From CALKZN01 sp050633785 (GTDB taxonomy: Bacteria > Pseudomonadota > Gammaproteobacteria > Arenicellales > Arenicellaceae), in the NCBI GenBank assembly GCA_050633785.1, contig JBOEHE010000053.1, positions 1 to 64,000 on the forward strand: 64,000 nucleotides of DNA. The letters run 5' to 3'. The position numbers were made by a program, and so were the translations under genes. Positions 24,363-32,275 of the stretch are shown here, in pieces; positions within the stretch are counted from its first letter, which is position 1, and each line of letters opens with the position of its first letter. The notes beneath the pieces were generated by a model, which had not been told where the DNA came from, ran no database searches, and saw only the letters and a program-made list of their open reading frames with translations.

Positions 24363-24767
24363 ATGGTAGAAATCGAATTGACTGCAGATGAAATTCATAA
24401 TGTTGCGAGTCAGTGGAAAAAAAATCATGGTACTGAATTACCGGGTAGATATGACGGTGAATGCTTGATTGTTGATGAGTCTGTTTCGGAGGAGATAGAG
24501 GCTTATGATAACTCTCTGTTTGTTCCAGACGATGAGCAATTGAAGCTTAGTGGTTTTGATTATAACGGAGTGATGTGTTCTGCGACGCGCGAGGATCAAA
24601 ACGGACTTGTTGCAATTTTGGTGGCGTCTGGAGCAGGCTTGATAACTGAGACTAATTTTAAGTTTGAGAACGGGGCGGAGCTTGTTTTGAATGCAAGCAA
24701 CATAGGTGACTTTTCTCAAAAATGGACCGTATTTCGCCAATCATTTTTTACTGTTCCACAAGTGTAG
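24363..24767 (+). CDS. putative fibre-associated protein
   Basis: A 134-residue acidic protein from ATG 24363, which has AGGAG six bases upstream. The ATG at 24357 directly abuts that site and is unlikely to be used. The N-terminus MVEIELTADEIHNVASQWKK is helical, and the rest is mixed. I do not recognise the family. Its place right after the fibre suggests a fibre assembly chaperone or a receptor-binding accessory. Confidence 0.5.
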   Translation: MVEIELTADEIHNVASQWKKNHGTELPGRYDGECLIVDESVSEEIEAYDNSLFVPDDEQLKLSGFDYNGVMCSATREDQNGLVAILVASGAGLITETNFKFENGAELVLNASNIGDFSQKWTVFRQSFFTVPQV

Positions 24768-24776
24768 TAAGTCTTC

Positions 24777-25229
24777 ATGGCATTTTATAGATCAAAAATG
24801 TATGGCGGTTTATACGGCGAGCCAAGGCGAGATCAAAACACTGGAAGCTTATTTGACTTTGTAGAAGGCGATGATCGTTTTTTAACTTGGGATGGAGCGG
24901 GTGGATTCAATGCAATCCATCCATCAAATGGAATCTTGACATTCGATGGAGGCAGTTCACCAAATGCCGAACTGCAATTGTTGGCCGGTACTACTTATAC
25001 AGTTTTGATAACTACAGATGGAGAGTTGCCAGAAGATACGGCATTACAAATATTAGATCAGGGGGTAGACATTGCTCCATCTCCTATCACCTTCACTGCG
25101 GGATTGAACACTATAAATTTTATAGCAACCAATTCAGCAGTTGATTTGAAAATTGGAGTTGAAGGTTCTGAGCTGGAGGACCCGATTTCATTTAGTCAAT
25201 TTGTAGTGAATTTGCCAGATCAAGCCTGA
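24777..25229 (+). CDS. beta-rich putative tail appendage protein
   Basis: A 150-residue acidic protein rich in Gly, Thr and Asn with a beta-sandwich-like pattern (NGILTFDGGSSPNAELQLLA, TTYTVLITTDGELPE). No family is recognised. There is no clear ribosome binding site before ATG 24777. It is the last gene before the lysis module, where adhesins or receptor-binding proteins often lie. The function is inferred only from position. Confidence 0.45.
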   Translation: MAFYRSKMYGGLYGEPRRDQNTGSLFDFVEGDDRFLTWDGAGGFNAIHPSNGILTFDGGSSPNAELQLLAGTTYTVLITTDGELPEDTALQILDQGVDIAPSPITFTAGLNTINFIATNSAVDLKIGVEGSELEDPISFSQFVVNLPDQA

Positions 25230-25236
25230 GGAAAGA

Positions 25237-25452
25237 ATGAGTAATATTGCAAATATCATTGGGGAAAAAGCTCACTTAGTCACTTACACCGGAGCGGGAG
25301 CCACTGTTGTAAGTGGAGGGTTTGACCTATCAGATGCTGGAGTAGTTGTTGGTATTGTCGTCAGCATCGTGGGGTTGATTGCCCAAATTGTATTTAAATT
25401 GCGGCATGATCGCCGAGAAGAGTTGAAGCTGAAGAGTAAGATTGATGGGTGA
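25237..25452 (+). CDS. holin
   Basis: A 71-residue protein with one clear membrane segment (DAGVVVGIVVSIVGLIAQIVF, about 33-53), a polar Gly-rich N-terminus with a weak second hydrophobic stretch, and a charged tail KLRHDRREELKLKSK. This is the pattern of small phage holins that open the inner membrane to let endolysin out. It directly precedes the endolysin and overlaps it by eight bases. GGAAAG is a usable ribosome binding site. Confidence 0.75.
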   Translation: MSNIANIIGEKAHLVTYTGAGATVVSGGFDLSDAGVVVGIVVSIVGLIAQIVFKLRHDRREELKLKSKIDG

Positions 25453-25915
25453 TCTAACGCCAGATTTTAGCTTACATGAGGCTTTGCGTAGCGAAACAGC
25501 AAAACGTAAAAGGATCAGTAACAAGCCTAATTTAAAGCAGTTTCAAGGTATCTGTCAAAGTGCTGTTGGAATGCAGTTTGTAAGGGATTTGATAGGTCGG
25601 TCAATTTCGCCTAGTAGCTGGCTTAGGGTTGACCTGCTTAACATCGCAGTAGGGTCAACTTCCGAAGGCCACAAGAAAGGGGTGTGTATAGATTTCGGTT
25701 CAGAGTGGGACGACATCTATGATGTCTTTGTCAAAATTTGCAAAAGCGAAATTCCGTTTTCTAAGATCATTTTTGAAGATCACAAAAAAAACGTGAAATG
25801 GATTCATATCGAGTTTGATTTTTCTGTTGTTGCCAGTCAACGAGGAAAGATTTTTAGGTCTGCCAGAGTTGGCGGCAAAGTAGTGTATAAACCATTAACA
25901 GTAGGTCAATTATGA
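25445..25915 (+). CDS. endolysin, M15 family peptidase
   Basis: A 156-residue zinc peptidase that cuts peptidoglycan cross-links or stems. The zinc-binding residues follow the M15 pattern: His76 and Asp83 in SEGHKKGVCIDF and His121 in WIHIEF. The first 30 residues (TPDFSLHEALRSETAKRK) match M15_3 endolysins, which often start with LSxHFSLxE. No signal peptide is present, so it depends on the holin. ATG 25445 was chosen over the TTG at 25442. Confidence 0.85.
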   Translation: MGDLTPDFSLHEALRSETAKRKRISNKPNLKQFQGICQSAVGMQFVRDLIGRSISPSSWLRVDLLNIAVGSTSEGHKKGVCIDFGSEWDDIYDVFVKICKSEIPFSKIIFEDHKKNVKWIHIEFDFSVVASQRGKIFRSARVGGKVVYKPLTVGQL

Positions 25916-26436
25916 AAAAACTATTTACATTAATGATTGCGTTGATTCTTTCGGGTTGCAGTGGATTGGCAAAGCTAGATGCTGAATCCTATAGTGAATA
26001 TTTGGATGCTAACGTACAGGTTCAGACAGCGGAAAGTGCGGAAGCATCGTTGTGTCACCAGCACAGCAAGCACAAGGTTGAGTTAATCGATCCTGAAACT
26101 CAGAAAACATCGGCTAAGGTCGAGTTTGCGTCGGGGGTTTGCGATAACTCTAAAGCTGTTACAATCGTCAAGCCTGACAGTAAGCATGGCGAAGCTATGG
26201 ATACGCTCTCCAGAACAGCTCCAGCGGCGCTAGGACTGGCTGGAAATGTCTGGGCTATAGAATCAGCAGAAGATACCACGAAGTTCACACAGGGCGAAAT
26301 TACAAAGCGTTTGCAGATTTCAGAAGAGAACCAAACTATCAGAGACGGCAGGCGTGAAGATACGATTAATCTACTGATTGAAAAGTATTCACCGGAAGAA
26401 ACTACAGAAACTGAGGTGCCTACTGATGTCGATTAA
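25912..26436 (+). CDS. phage lipoprotein, unknown
   Basis: A 174-residue protein with a lipoprotein signal peptide: MKKLFTLMIALILSGCSG, lipobox LSGC at 13-16. After export it would be anchored in the envelope. The mature part contains SLCHQHSKHK and SGVCDNSK, a possible disulphide pair, and an acidic C-terminus. It may act as an outer-membrane spanin partner, but it is long for Rz1. Four-base overlap with the endolysin gene. Confidence 0.55.
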   Translation: MKKLFTLMIALILSGCSGLAKLDAESYSEYLDANVQVQTAESAEASLCHQHSKHKVELIDPETQKTSAKVEFASGVCDNSKAVTIVKPDSKHGEAMDTLSRTAPAALGLAGNVWAIESAEDTTKFTQGEITKRLQISEENQTIRDGRREDTINLLIEKYSPEETTETEVPTDVD

Positions 26437-26884
26437 AGATGTAGGCTACGCCACTGTTTTAGGTGGTGCTTTAGCTGGCAGTTTTGCGCTGAATGATTTA
26501 GGAATGAATGACCCTGAAATCCAGCAGGAAATTGTTGTTGAGTCTCAACAGGCCGAATCTCAAGTAGTTGTAGAGGTTACAAAAGAGCCAGTCCCGAAAA
26601 TCAAGGAAATGCGCTTTGAAGGGAAAAACGACCGCATTGATAAATATCAGCGCGACTCGTTTAAAAACCTGAATTGGGACACATCCAAGATGACCAACGG
26701 GCAGATGGTCGCAGTTGTGACCGTAATGCACAACGAAAACAAAAGTCTTAAATCTGAAAATAAGGAGTTGAAATCACACCTTGCTCAGATATCTAGCGCA
26801 TATAAAAATGAGTCAAGCAGAAGCAATCTATACGAAGCTGAATACAAACGCCTTCAGGGGTTGATCAATGCTAAAAAGCCTTAA
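26426..26884 (+). CDS. membrane-anchored coiled-coil protein, possible spanin-like
   Basis: A 152-residue protein from ATG 26426, ten codons of which overlap the lipoprotein gene. One hydrophobic segment lies at residues 7-24 (YATVLGGALAGSFALN). The rest is charged and helical, with a coiled coil near the end (NENKSLKSENKELKSHLAQI). An i-spanin has this layout: N-terminal membrane anchor and periplasmic coiled coil. Together with the preceding lipoprotein it could form an Rz/Rz1 pair in split form. This is inference from layout. Confidence 0.45.
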   Translation: MSIKDVGYATVLGGALAGSFALNDLGMNDPEIQQEIVVESQQAESQVVVEVTKEPVPKIKEMRFEGKNDRIDKYQRDSFKNLNWDTSKMTNGQMVAVVTVMHNENKSLKSENKELKSHLAQISSAYKNESSRSNLYEAEYKRLQGLINAKKP

Positions 26885-27224
26885 GGGTTACCGAAAGAAA
26901 ACACTTGCTGCGTTGGCGCTAGTACAGCCTTTAGCGGCTTATATCGGTTGGAACATTGATCCACAACTAATAACTGAGTGGGTAGCGAATCACAAGACAT
27001 CATCACTGGTATTTCAAGGTATTGCCTCGTACTTAATTCATCATTTCGATTCTGAGGATAAGAAGAAGATGGAATCTATCAAGTCGGATTTGAAAGCCAC
27101 CAAGCAAGACGTGGAAATGAAAAAGAACAACGAAACTTTCGATGATGAGGAGGCAGTTACTTTGATGATTGATGATTTAGAGCTAGAGCTGGACGAACTT
27201 ACAGAGCAGGAGATAGGAAAATGA
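26868..27224 (+). CDS. small phage protein, possible membrane segment
   Basis: A 118-residue protein starting MLKSLKGYRKKTLAALALV with a moderately hydrophobic segment (TLAALALVQPLAAYIGW). It ends in a very acidic helical tail (DDLELELDELTEQEIGK). No family is recognised. It overlaps the preceding gene by 17 bases and the following lipoprotein by four. It is probably part of the same lysis or envelope module. Confidence 0.45.
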   Translation: MLKSLKGYRKKTLAALALVQPLAAYIGWNIDPQLITEWVANHKTSSLVFQGIASYLIHHFDSEDKKKMESIKSDLKATKQDVEMKKNNETFDDEEAVTLMIDDLELELDELTEQEIGK

Positions 27225-27760
27225 AGAAGATTATTTTTACTGCAATGCTGATTATTTTGACTGCATGCGCGGGAATTAACACAAGCGTTATCTTGCAAAA
27301 AACAACCGTAGTCACTGCATCACTACAACTCAAAAATAACTATGTGGCAACCAAGAATATTATTGTTGCCAATATTGATAAATTCAGTGATTCGGACGTT
27401 GAAATACTCAAGCGTGAAAGCGAGCAGGTAGAGCGTTTTTATAATACGTTGGTTAGGCTGTCAGACACGCAAGGCGCAGAGATTGTACTTGATGTTGATA
27501 CATTGGTTGGGCTATCTGGAACTGTGCGAGTATCGGCAAATAGCTTGGCTGAAGTCACAAAGCGCAACCTGGGATTATTTGACCCGTCTGACCGTATCAC
27601 GGTCAGTCAGGCATTGCGTAACCACTCTATTGTTGAATTGGATTTTGCACGGACATTGTCGGTTGGTGACCGGGCAGCAAAAAAGGATGCTTTGATCCAA
27701 TTACTTAAAACTGTCACATCATTGGCACTTGCCGTTGGTCAGGCTACGGGGCGCATATGA
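27221..27760 (+). CDS. phage lipoprotein, unknown
   Basis: A 179-residue protein with a lipoprotein signal: MKKIIFTAMLIILTACAG, lipobox LTAC ending at Cys16. The mature part is helical without cysteine. It is the second lipoprotein in the cluster. Two lipoproteins plus two anchored proteins is more than a usual lysis cassette needs, so this one may be a superinfection exclusion or lysogenic conversion protein. The ATGA overlap continues the operon. Confidence 0.5.
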   Translation: MKKIIFTAMLIILTACAGINTSVILQKTTVVTASLQLKNNYVATKNIIVANIDKFSDSDVEILKRESEQVERFYNTLVRLSDTQGAEIVLDVDTLVGLSGTVRVSANSLAEVTKRNLGLFDPSDRITVSQALRNHSIVELDFARTLSVGDRAAKKDALIQLLKTVTSLALAVGQATGRI

Positions 27761-28329
27761 AATCAATAATACTCATACTTTTAGCAACTGCATCATTCGC
27801 GAGTCATGCCGAGTGCCTGAAAGACTATGACCGCGAATTATTTCCGCATTGGCTCGATATTGACAGCGATGGACTTGATGCGCGCAAGCAAGCTATCAAA
27901 TTGCAAATGGTGAATGAATCGTTGTATTACGATCCGTATACCGGTACAAATTACGATCCAAAAGCAAATGTGCCGGATGTTGACCACCTGGTGCCTCTTA
28001 AGCTTGCATGGCAACGTGGCGCTAATTGTTGGACTACGGAAAAGCGTCAGGCATTCGCCAACGATCCTTTGAACCTGGTAGCAGTGCACTTATCGGCTAA
28101 TCGGCAGAAGTCTGCTAAATCGATATACGATTGGATGCCAAGTAATTTAAGTTACTGCAGCGACTATCTTGAGCGATTGAAGTTGATAGTCGAAAAATAC
28201 GAACTCAAACCTACTGGCGGTGATTTGAAGGCCCATAAGATAATGGCCCGTGAGTGCAAACGACTGGAGAAGGGCATTAAGGTTGATTATTACCGAACAT
28301 GGCTTGAAAAGCTTGGTGTGACGTTCTGA
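27757..28329 (+). CDS. secreted HNH nuclease, DUF1524-like
   Basis: A 190-residue protein with a Sec signal peptide (MKSIILILLATASFASHA, cut near Ala18). The nuclease core reads DVDHLVPLKLAWQRGAN (Asp76, His77), FANDPLNLVAV and SANRQKSAKSIYDWMP, the pattern of the exported DUF1524/GmrSD-like HNH nucleases (DHxVPLxxAW..GA...FANDPLNLxAV..xNxxKxxxxxxxWMP). It would act in the periplasm or outside the cell. A nuclease in a phage lysis or cargo region could degrade incoming phage DNA, host DNA during lysis, or free DNA. ATGA overlap at the start. Confidence 0.85.
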   Translation: MKSIILILLATASFASHAECLKDYDRELFPHWLDIDSDGLDARKQAIKLQMVNESLYYDPYTGTNYDPKANVPDVDHLVPLKLAWQRGANCWTTEKRQAFANDPLNLVAVHLSANRQKSAKSIYDWMPSNLSYCSDYLERLKLIVEKYELKPTGGDLKAHKIMARECKRLEKGIKVDYYRTWLEKLGVTF

Positions 28330-28937
28330 TGAGCAATAATATTGTTTTAGTTCATGGCATTCACGATAATGTAGAAAACTGGAAAAAGTTTGCCCAAGGA
28401 TTAAGTGAGATGGGCTTTAACGTCCGCCTATTTGCGTATCCTAGCCGATGGGCGTTGTCTTATTATCTGCCGTGGATTCAGCGAAATGACGGACTCAGGC
28501 TGGCAAATTTTGTGGAAGATGGCGATCATATAATTGCGCACTCAAATGGTGGGAACATTGTCCAGTCAGCAATCAAAAACAGTTGGAAAACTGGGGATGG
28601 TGTTTGCTTCGGCAAAGTAATATTGTTCTCGGCCGCTGCTACAAGTGACAAAATGTCATATCCTAATGGGTGTCTGGATGAATGCTACGTTGTATATAAC
28701 CCGGAAGACAGAGCTTTAAAATTGGGCGCTCTATTGCCTTTCCATCCATTCGGCAGCATTGGGCTATTGGGTTTTGTGCGGACACCCGAAAAAGCCAAGG
28801 ACAGGCGTTTTCATAATGTTCAAGCGTATTTTAGTAGCGGATGGTTTTCTACGAATCACAGTTTCTACAACGGTGTTCAGCGAAAAAAATGGATTGAATT
28901 TGCGGCCGGTATTATTAATTCAAAGCGGGGAAATTAA
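28329..28937 (+). CDS. alpha/beta hydrolase
   Basis: A 202-residue hydrolase of the esterase/lipase-like fold without signal peptide. IVLVHGIHDNVENW near the start is the oxyanion-hole strand. The nucleophile Ser72 lies in AHSNGG. The first position is Ala rather than Gly, a known variant. Asp127 (NPEDRAL) and His177 (TNHSFY) complete the triad. The substrate is unknown. It overlaps the nuclease gene by one base, so the two are likely made together. Phage hydrolases of this type are rare cargo. Confidence 0.75.
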   Translation: MSNNIVLVHGIHDNVENWKKFAQGLSEMGFNVRLFAYPSRWALSYYLPWIQRNDGLRLANFVEDGDHIIAHSNGGNIVQSAIKNSWKTGDGVCFGKVILFSAAATSDKMSYPNGCLDECYVVYNPEDRALKLGALLPFHPFGSIGLLGFVRTPEKAKDRRFHNVQAYFSSGWFSTNHSFYNGVQRKKWIEFAAGIINSKRGN

Positions 28938-28939
28938 TC

Positions 28940-29224
28940 ATGACAGAAGAAAGAAGCAACCTGGTAACGTTCTATTACGAGTTGCCCAGCAACGAAACTA
29001 GAGAACAGATAGCACATGAAATATTAAGCGTGGGTCTGTCTGATCTGCAGCAGATGTACATTGACTTGCGACTGTCGCAAAAAAGAACAGGGTATAGCAG
29101 TGAAGTTACCACCATGGACCCGGTTGACTACATGATAGCCACTCAAGACAGCACAAATCGAGCTTATATCAACTCATTTCCTCTAAACAAAGAGCAGGGC
29201 GACGAGTTGGACTTGTCGCTTTAA
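28940..29224 (+). CDS. hypothetical phage protein
   Basis: A 94-residue acidic protein starting two bases after the hydrolase. It has no signal peptide, membrane segment or recognised motif. The N-terminus is VTFYYELPSNETREQIAHEI, and the end is rich in acidic residues (EQGDELDLSL). It is the last gene of the rightward late transcript. It is followed by a 52-base gap before the convergent membrane coiled-coil gene, and no strong terminator is visible in that gap. Confidence 0.5.
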   Translation: MTEERSNLVTFYYELPSNETREQIAHEILSVGLSDLQQMYIDLRLSQKRTGYSSEVTTMDPVDYMIATQDSTNRAYINSFPLNKEQGDELDLSL

Positions 29225-29276
29225 GTGTAGATGGCTGGTTCCTACCTTGAGCAGCAATTGGTTAATTCTCATTCAA

Positions 29277-30143
29277 TTAAAGATCAATTACCACTCTTTG
29301 TATTGCACCCTTATAACATTCAGCTTTAACTTGATATCCGCCATCTGCCCCTGTATTAATTTCAATCCCAGCACCAAACCTGCCATTTAAAAAAGAGAGC
29401 CGTTTGTAGTCCCGCCATACGTGGGGAGCTTCGTGGCCCTTAATGTAAGTTTTTGGGTCCGCAGGTAGATTATCGGAATATGGCAACTTTACAAGTTTAC
29501 CAAGAGCTACAAGTTCACTCACCGGAAGGTAGTCATCCATATCATCGAGCATAAGATGTTCTTCAAGATCACCAGTAAAAAACAATTCACCAGTAATAGG
29601 GTTTTTATACTTATAAGGAAGAGGCACAAATTCGTCTCTTTCCCTTTCTTCATCCATAGACATATACCAAGGATCACAAATAATTATTGATGCTGTGTCA
29701 ACAAATATTTCACCCAAATATTTAATTGTTAACTCTTCTGCTTCAACTGACTTAAAGTCCCCTAATTCACTATCATAAACAGTTAGGGCTCTGCTGTATT
29801 CAGCTACAGCTTGTAATTTTTCAGCATAAGAAGCTATCTCTTGATTCTTCTTTTCAATCTCGAACAGGTGTTGTTCCCCATCTTCCGCCAGACGCTCTAT
29901 TTCCTGTTCACGAACTTTTATTCTGTCATTTAATTGTAATTCAATAAACTGAGGCGTATTCCGTTCTAATGAGAGTGCTTTTTCTTTCCAGAAACTTACT
30001 CGCTGAGTGATTAAATCCATCTTTTGATCTTTCAGCTTCAACCCTGCTCTAAGATTCTTTATATAAGAAACATATAAAACTCCTGCCACGGTTAGGGCGC
30101 CGATATTTGCCACGAGAGAAAAGATTTCTATATCCATGTTCAC
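29277..30143 (-). CDS. membrane-anchored coiled-coil protein with conserved DPWY domain
   Basis: A 288-residue protein with a GTG start; GAGG precedes it by eight bases. One N-terminal membrane helix (about 8-27, SLVANIGALTVAGVLYVSYI) is followed by a coiled coil (50-115). A globular domain starts near residue 140 with YLGEIFVDTASIIICDPWYM and ends GADGGYQVKAE. This vDxxxxxIxDPxY...GDGxYxV pattern recurs in unnamed phage and bacterial proteins. The gene opposes the late genes and is transcribed with its own promoter, which fits a lysogenic-conversion gene such as superinfection exclusion. That role is inference. Confidence 0.55.
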   Translation of the reverse strand: MNMDIEIFSLVANIGALTVAGVLYVSYIKNLRAGLKLKDQKMDLITQRVSFWKEKALSLERNTPQFIELQLNDRIKVREQEIERLAEDGEQHLFEIEKKNQEIASYAEKLQAVAEYSRALTVYDSELGDFKSVEAEELTIKYLGEIFVDTASIIICDPWYMSMDEERERDEFVPLPYKYKNPITGELFFTGDLEEHLMLDDMDDYLPVSELVALGKLVKLPYSDNLPADPKTYIKGHEAPHVWRDYKRLSFLNGRFGAGIEINTGADGGYQVKAECYKGAIQRVVIDL

Positions 30144-30342
30144 GACTAATTCCTCTTAATAAATGTATATAACGTTTTTTGCTTGACAAAATGTCGAAAT
30201 ATTTAAAATATTCGTACAGCCGAAGTATCCACCTAGTGATTATTATTAGTAAGGTCGAATGTAGTGTGGAGCTTGGCAAATATGAAGTTTGAGGTTTCAC
30301 ACAACCCGAGTATATAAGAGACATTCTAACATTGCACCTAGT

Positions 30343-30513
30343 CTAATTTAGTTTGTATATTGTTATCGCCAAGATTTCACTAACTCCATCCTGCAACAAT
30401 TCCCTATAACCACTCCAATCATCACTACTACGCGCATTATCAATCCTGATAAGCAGCGTCTCGAATAATTCTTCAATATCCATTTCTAAGCCAGTTCTGG
30501 CAACATTTTCCAT
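30343..30513 (-). CDS. small acidic protein divergent from the SOS cassette
   Basis: A 56-residue protein from the ATG at 30511-30513, which has a strong GGAGG eight bases upstream. A longer ORF to 30624 has no such site and would run through the umuD promoter. The sequence (MDIEELFETLLIRIDNARSS) is helical and acidic. I do not recognise it. It is transcribed from the promoter at 30539-30567, back to back with umuD. A regulatory or inhibitor role is possible but not shown. Confidence 0.6.
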   Translation of the reverse strand: MENVARTGLEMDIEELFETLLIRIDNARSSDDWSGYRELLQDGVSEILAITIYKLN

Positions 30514-30538
30514 TTTCAAAACCTCCGTGTTTTTTTGC

Positions 30539-30567
30539 ATTGTAATAAAAACATTCTTGCTTCTCAA
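30539..30567 (-). promoter_or_regulatory. promoter of the small leftward gene
   Basis: On the minus strand TTGAGA (30567-30562) and TACAAT (30544-30539) are 17 bases apart, followed by the GGAGG ribosome binding site of the 56-residue gene. The promoter borders the operator at 30573-30598. Confidence 0.65.
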
Positions 30568-30572
30568 ATTGA

Positions 30573-30603
30573 ATTTGATTACTGTACGATAATCAAATAT
30601 TGT
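30573..30603 (+). promoter_or_regulatory. umuD promoter with 26-bp palindromic operator
   Basis: A nine-base inverted repeat ATTTGATTA / TAATCAAAT (30573-30581 and 30590-30598) surrounds an eight-base centre, CTGTACGA. TTGATT (30575-30580) and TATTGT (30598-30603), 17 bases apart, read as the rightward promoter, so a protein bound to the palindrome would block it. The site has a TACTGT half like a LexA box but not the matching ACAG half. Confidence 0.65.
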
Positions 30604-30614
30604 TAGGTCCAAAG

Positions 30615-31052
30615 ATGTTATCAAATTATTTTATCCTGCCACTCGTAGGCAAACCCCAAAGAATACCGCTATTTACTGAGTCAATTCGCGCGGGTTTTCC
30701 AAGTCCTGCAGAGGATCATATTGACCGGTCACTGGACCTAACTGAACTGTTGGTTACAAATCCACCGGCTACATTTTTCCTGCGTGTAACTGGCGACTCA
30801 ATGATTAATGCAGGGATACACGAGAGGGATATTTTAGTTGTAGACCGATCACTGACTGCACAGCACACGGATATTATTGTGGCTTCTATTAACTCAGAGT
30901 TCACTTTGAAGCGGCTTTACTGTCGCGGCACACGGGTTATCTTGCAGCCTGAGAACGATGCATATCAGCCCCTGATTGTGGGCGAGGGCGACGAATTCAG
31001 TATCTTTGGTGTTGTGTCTGGCGTCGTGAGGCAGTTGCGATGTTCGCATTAG
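30615..31052 (+). CDS. umuD: UmuD-like S24 peptidase, SOS mutagenesis
   Basis: A 145-residue protein with the full UmuD layout: cleavage site Ala26-Gly27 in RAGFPSPAED, then LDLTELL and ATFFLRVTGDSM with catalytic Ser62 and FTLKRLY with Lys99. RecA filaments trigger self-cleavage to UmuD', which joins UmuC to form the error-prone polymerase V. It has no N-terminal DNA-binding domain, so it is not a repressor. ATG 30615 has AGG seven bases upstream. A TTG at 30600 would start inside the promoter. It overlaps umuC by 13 bases. Confidence 0.9.
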   Translation: MLSNYFILPLVGKPQRIPLFTESIRAGFPSPAEDHIDRSLDLTELLVTNPPATFFLRVTGDSMINAGIHERDILVVDRSLTAQHTDIIVASINSEFTLKRLYCRGTRVILQPENDAYQPLIVGEGDEFSIFGVVSGVVRQLRCSH

Positions 31053-32275
31053 TCGACGCTAATAACTTCTATGTCAGCTGTGAAAGAGCATTTCAGCCAG
31101 AACTTAATAATAAGCCTACAATCGTGCTGTCTAACAACGATGGTTGTGCGATCGCTCGCTCGAACGAGATTAAGGCGTTGAAAATTCCAATGGGTGAGCC
31201 GATTCATAAAATACAGAGTCAAGTGCAGCAACACAGAATTCAGATACGATCTGCTAACTTTACGTTGTATGGTGATATGAGCAGCCGTTTTATGAGTGTT
31301 ATAGAAAAGCATTCGCCAAACATCGAGGTTTACAGTGTTGATGAAGCGTTCGTCAATATTGGCACATATCGCGATACAGGAACTTGGGCAGAACAGTTAC
31401 GAGCGAACTTGTATCAACATATTGGCTTGCCCAGTTCTATTGGAGTTGCTCGTACTAAAGTGTTGGCTAAGCTGGCAAATAGATTGGCAAAGAAAAGCAG
31501 TGGCACATTTATAATCCGACCAGGTGATGAGCAAAAGGTACTGTCTGTAACTCCCGTTGGCGATCTGTGGGGTATTGGTCGGCGCATTTCTGAAAGGCTA
31601 ATGAAGATGGGGATATACACCGCCTGGCAGCTTGCCCGCGCTAACACTCGTTTATTGCGCAAAACATTTAGTGTTGTTATGTCGCGCATACAAGATGAGC
31701 TTAATGGCCGGTCTGTAATGGAATTGGAAGTTGAAACAGAACCTAGGCAACAGATTATTGTTAGCCGGTCATTCGGTGAAACGGTGACTGATAAACGCCA
31801 GCTGCAACTTGCTATTACAAAGTTTGTAGAAGAAGGTACACGCAAGCTGAGAAAGCAGAACGGCGAAGCCAGGTTGTTAAGCGTTGCTCTAAATACTAAC
31901 CCTTATTCAAGCCGTGACAAGCAGTATCATAAATCATGTGAATTGAAACTGCCTTATTCAACGTCGAATTCACAATGCATTAATCATTACGCGCAGCTGT
32001 TAATTGACAAGCTCTATAGAGAGGGCTATCACTATAAAAGGGCCGGTATTGTGTTGATGAACCTGACTCAAGCAGGAGACCATCAAGCCGACTTATTCAA
32101 TGCAGCCCCGGATAATGAGCTTGATAAAGCCAAAGATGCTATTAACGAGCGTTTTGGTCGGATGGTGCTGAAACCGGCATCATTGATAACAGAGAAACAG
32201 AATTGGAAAATGAAACGTAATTACTTGTCTAAGCAATTTACTACAAACTGGCACCAGCTGCCGGAGGTTAATTAA
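31040..32275 (+). CDS. umuC: UmuC-like Y-family DNA polymerase
   Basis: A 411-residue polymerase (E. coli UmuC has 422). The start FALVDANNFYVSCERAFQPE holds the first metal-binding Asp. EVYSVDEAFVN (about 95-105) holds the catalytic SxDE, with a helix-hairpin-helix region GDLWGIGRRISERLMKMGI near 175-190. It copies past DNA lesions and raises mutation rate when bound to cleaved UmuD. The C-terminal part ends with RFGRMVLKPASL, as in UmuC. Transcribed with umuD and the SRAP gene. Confidence 0.95.
   Translation: MFALVDANNFYVSCERAFQPELNNKPTIVLSNNDGCAIARSNEIKALKIPMGEPIHKIQSQVQQHRIQIRSANFTLYGDMSSRFMSVIEKHSPNIEVYSVDEAFVNIGTYRDTGTWAEQLRANLYQHIGLPSSIGVARTKVLAKLANRLAKKSSGTFIIRPGDEQKVLSVTPVGDLWGIGRRISERLMKMGIYTAWQLARANTRLLRKTFSVVMSRIQDELNGRSVMELEVETEPRQQIIVSRSFGETVTDKRQLQLAITKFVEEGTRKLRKQNGEARLLSVALNTNPYSSRDKQYHKSCELKLPYSTSNSQCINHYAQLLIDKLYREGYHYKRAGIVLMNLTQAGDHQADLFNAAPDNELDKAKDAINERFGRMVLKPASLITEKQNWKMKRNYLSKQFTTNWHQLPEVN

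Noticed and set aside
29225..29276. A terminator between the convergent genes at 29.2 kb
   Set aside because: No stable hairpin with a T tract is visible in the 52-base gap.
30575..30603. A standard LexA box before umuD
   Set aside because: Only TACTGT is present. The partner ACAG half at the right distance is missing, so I report the palindrome as an unknown operator.
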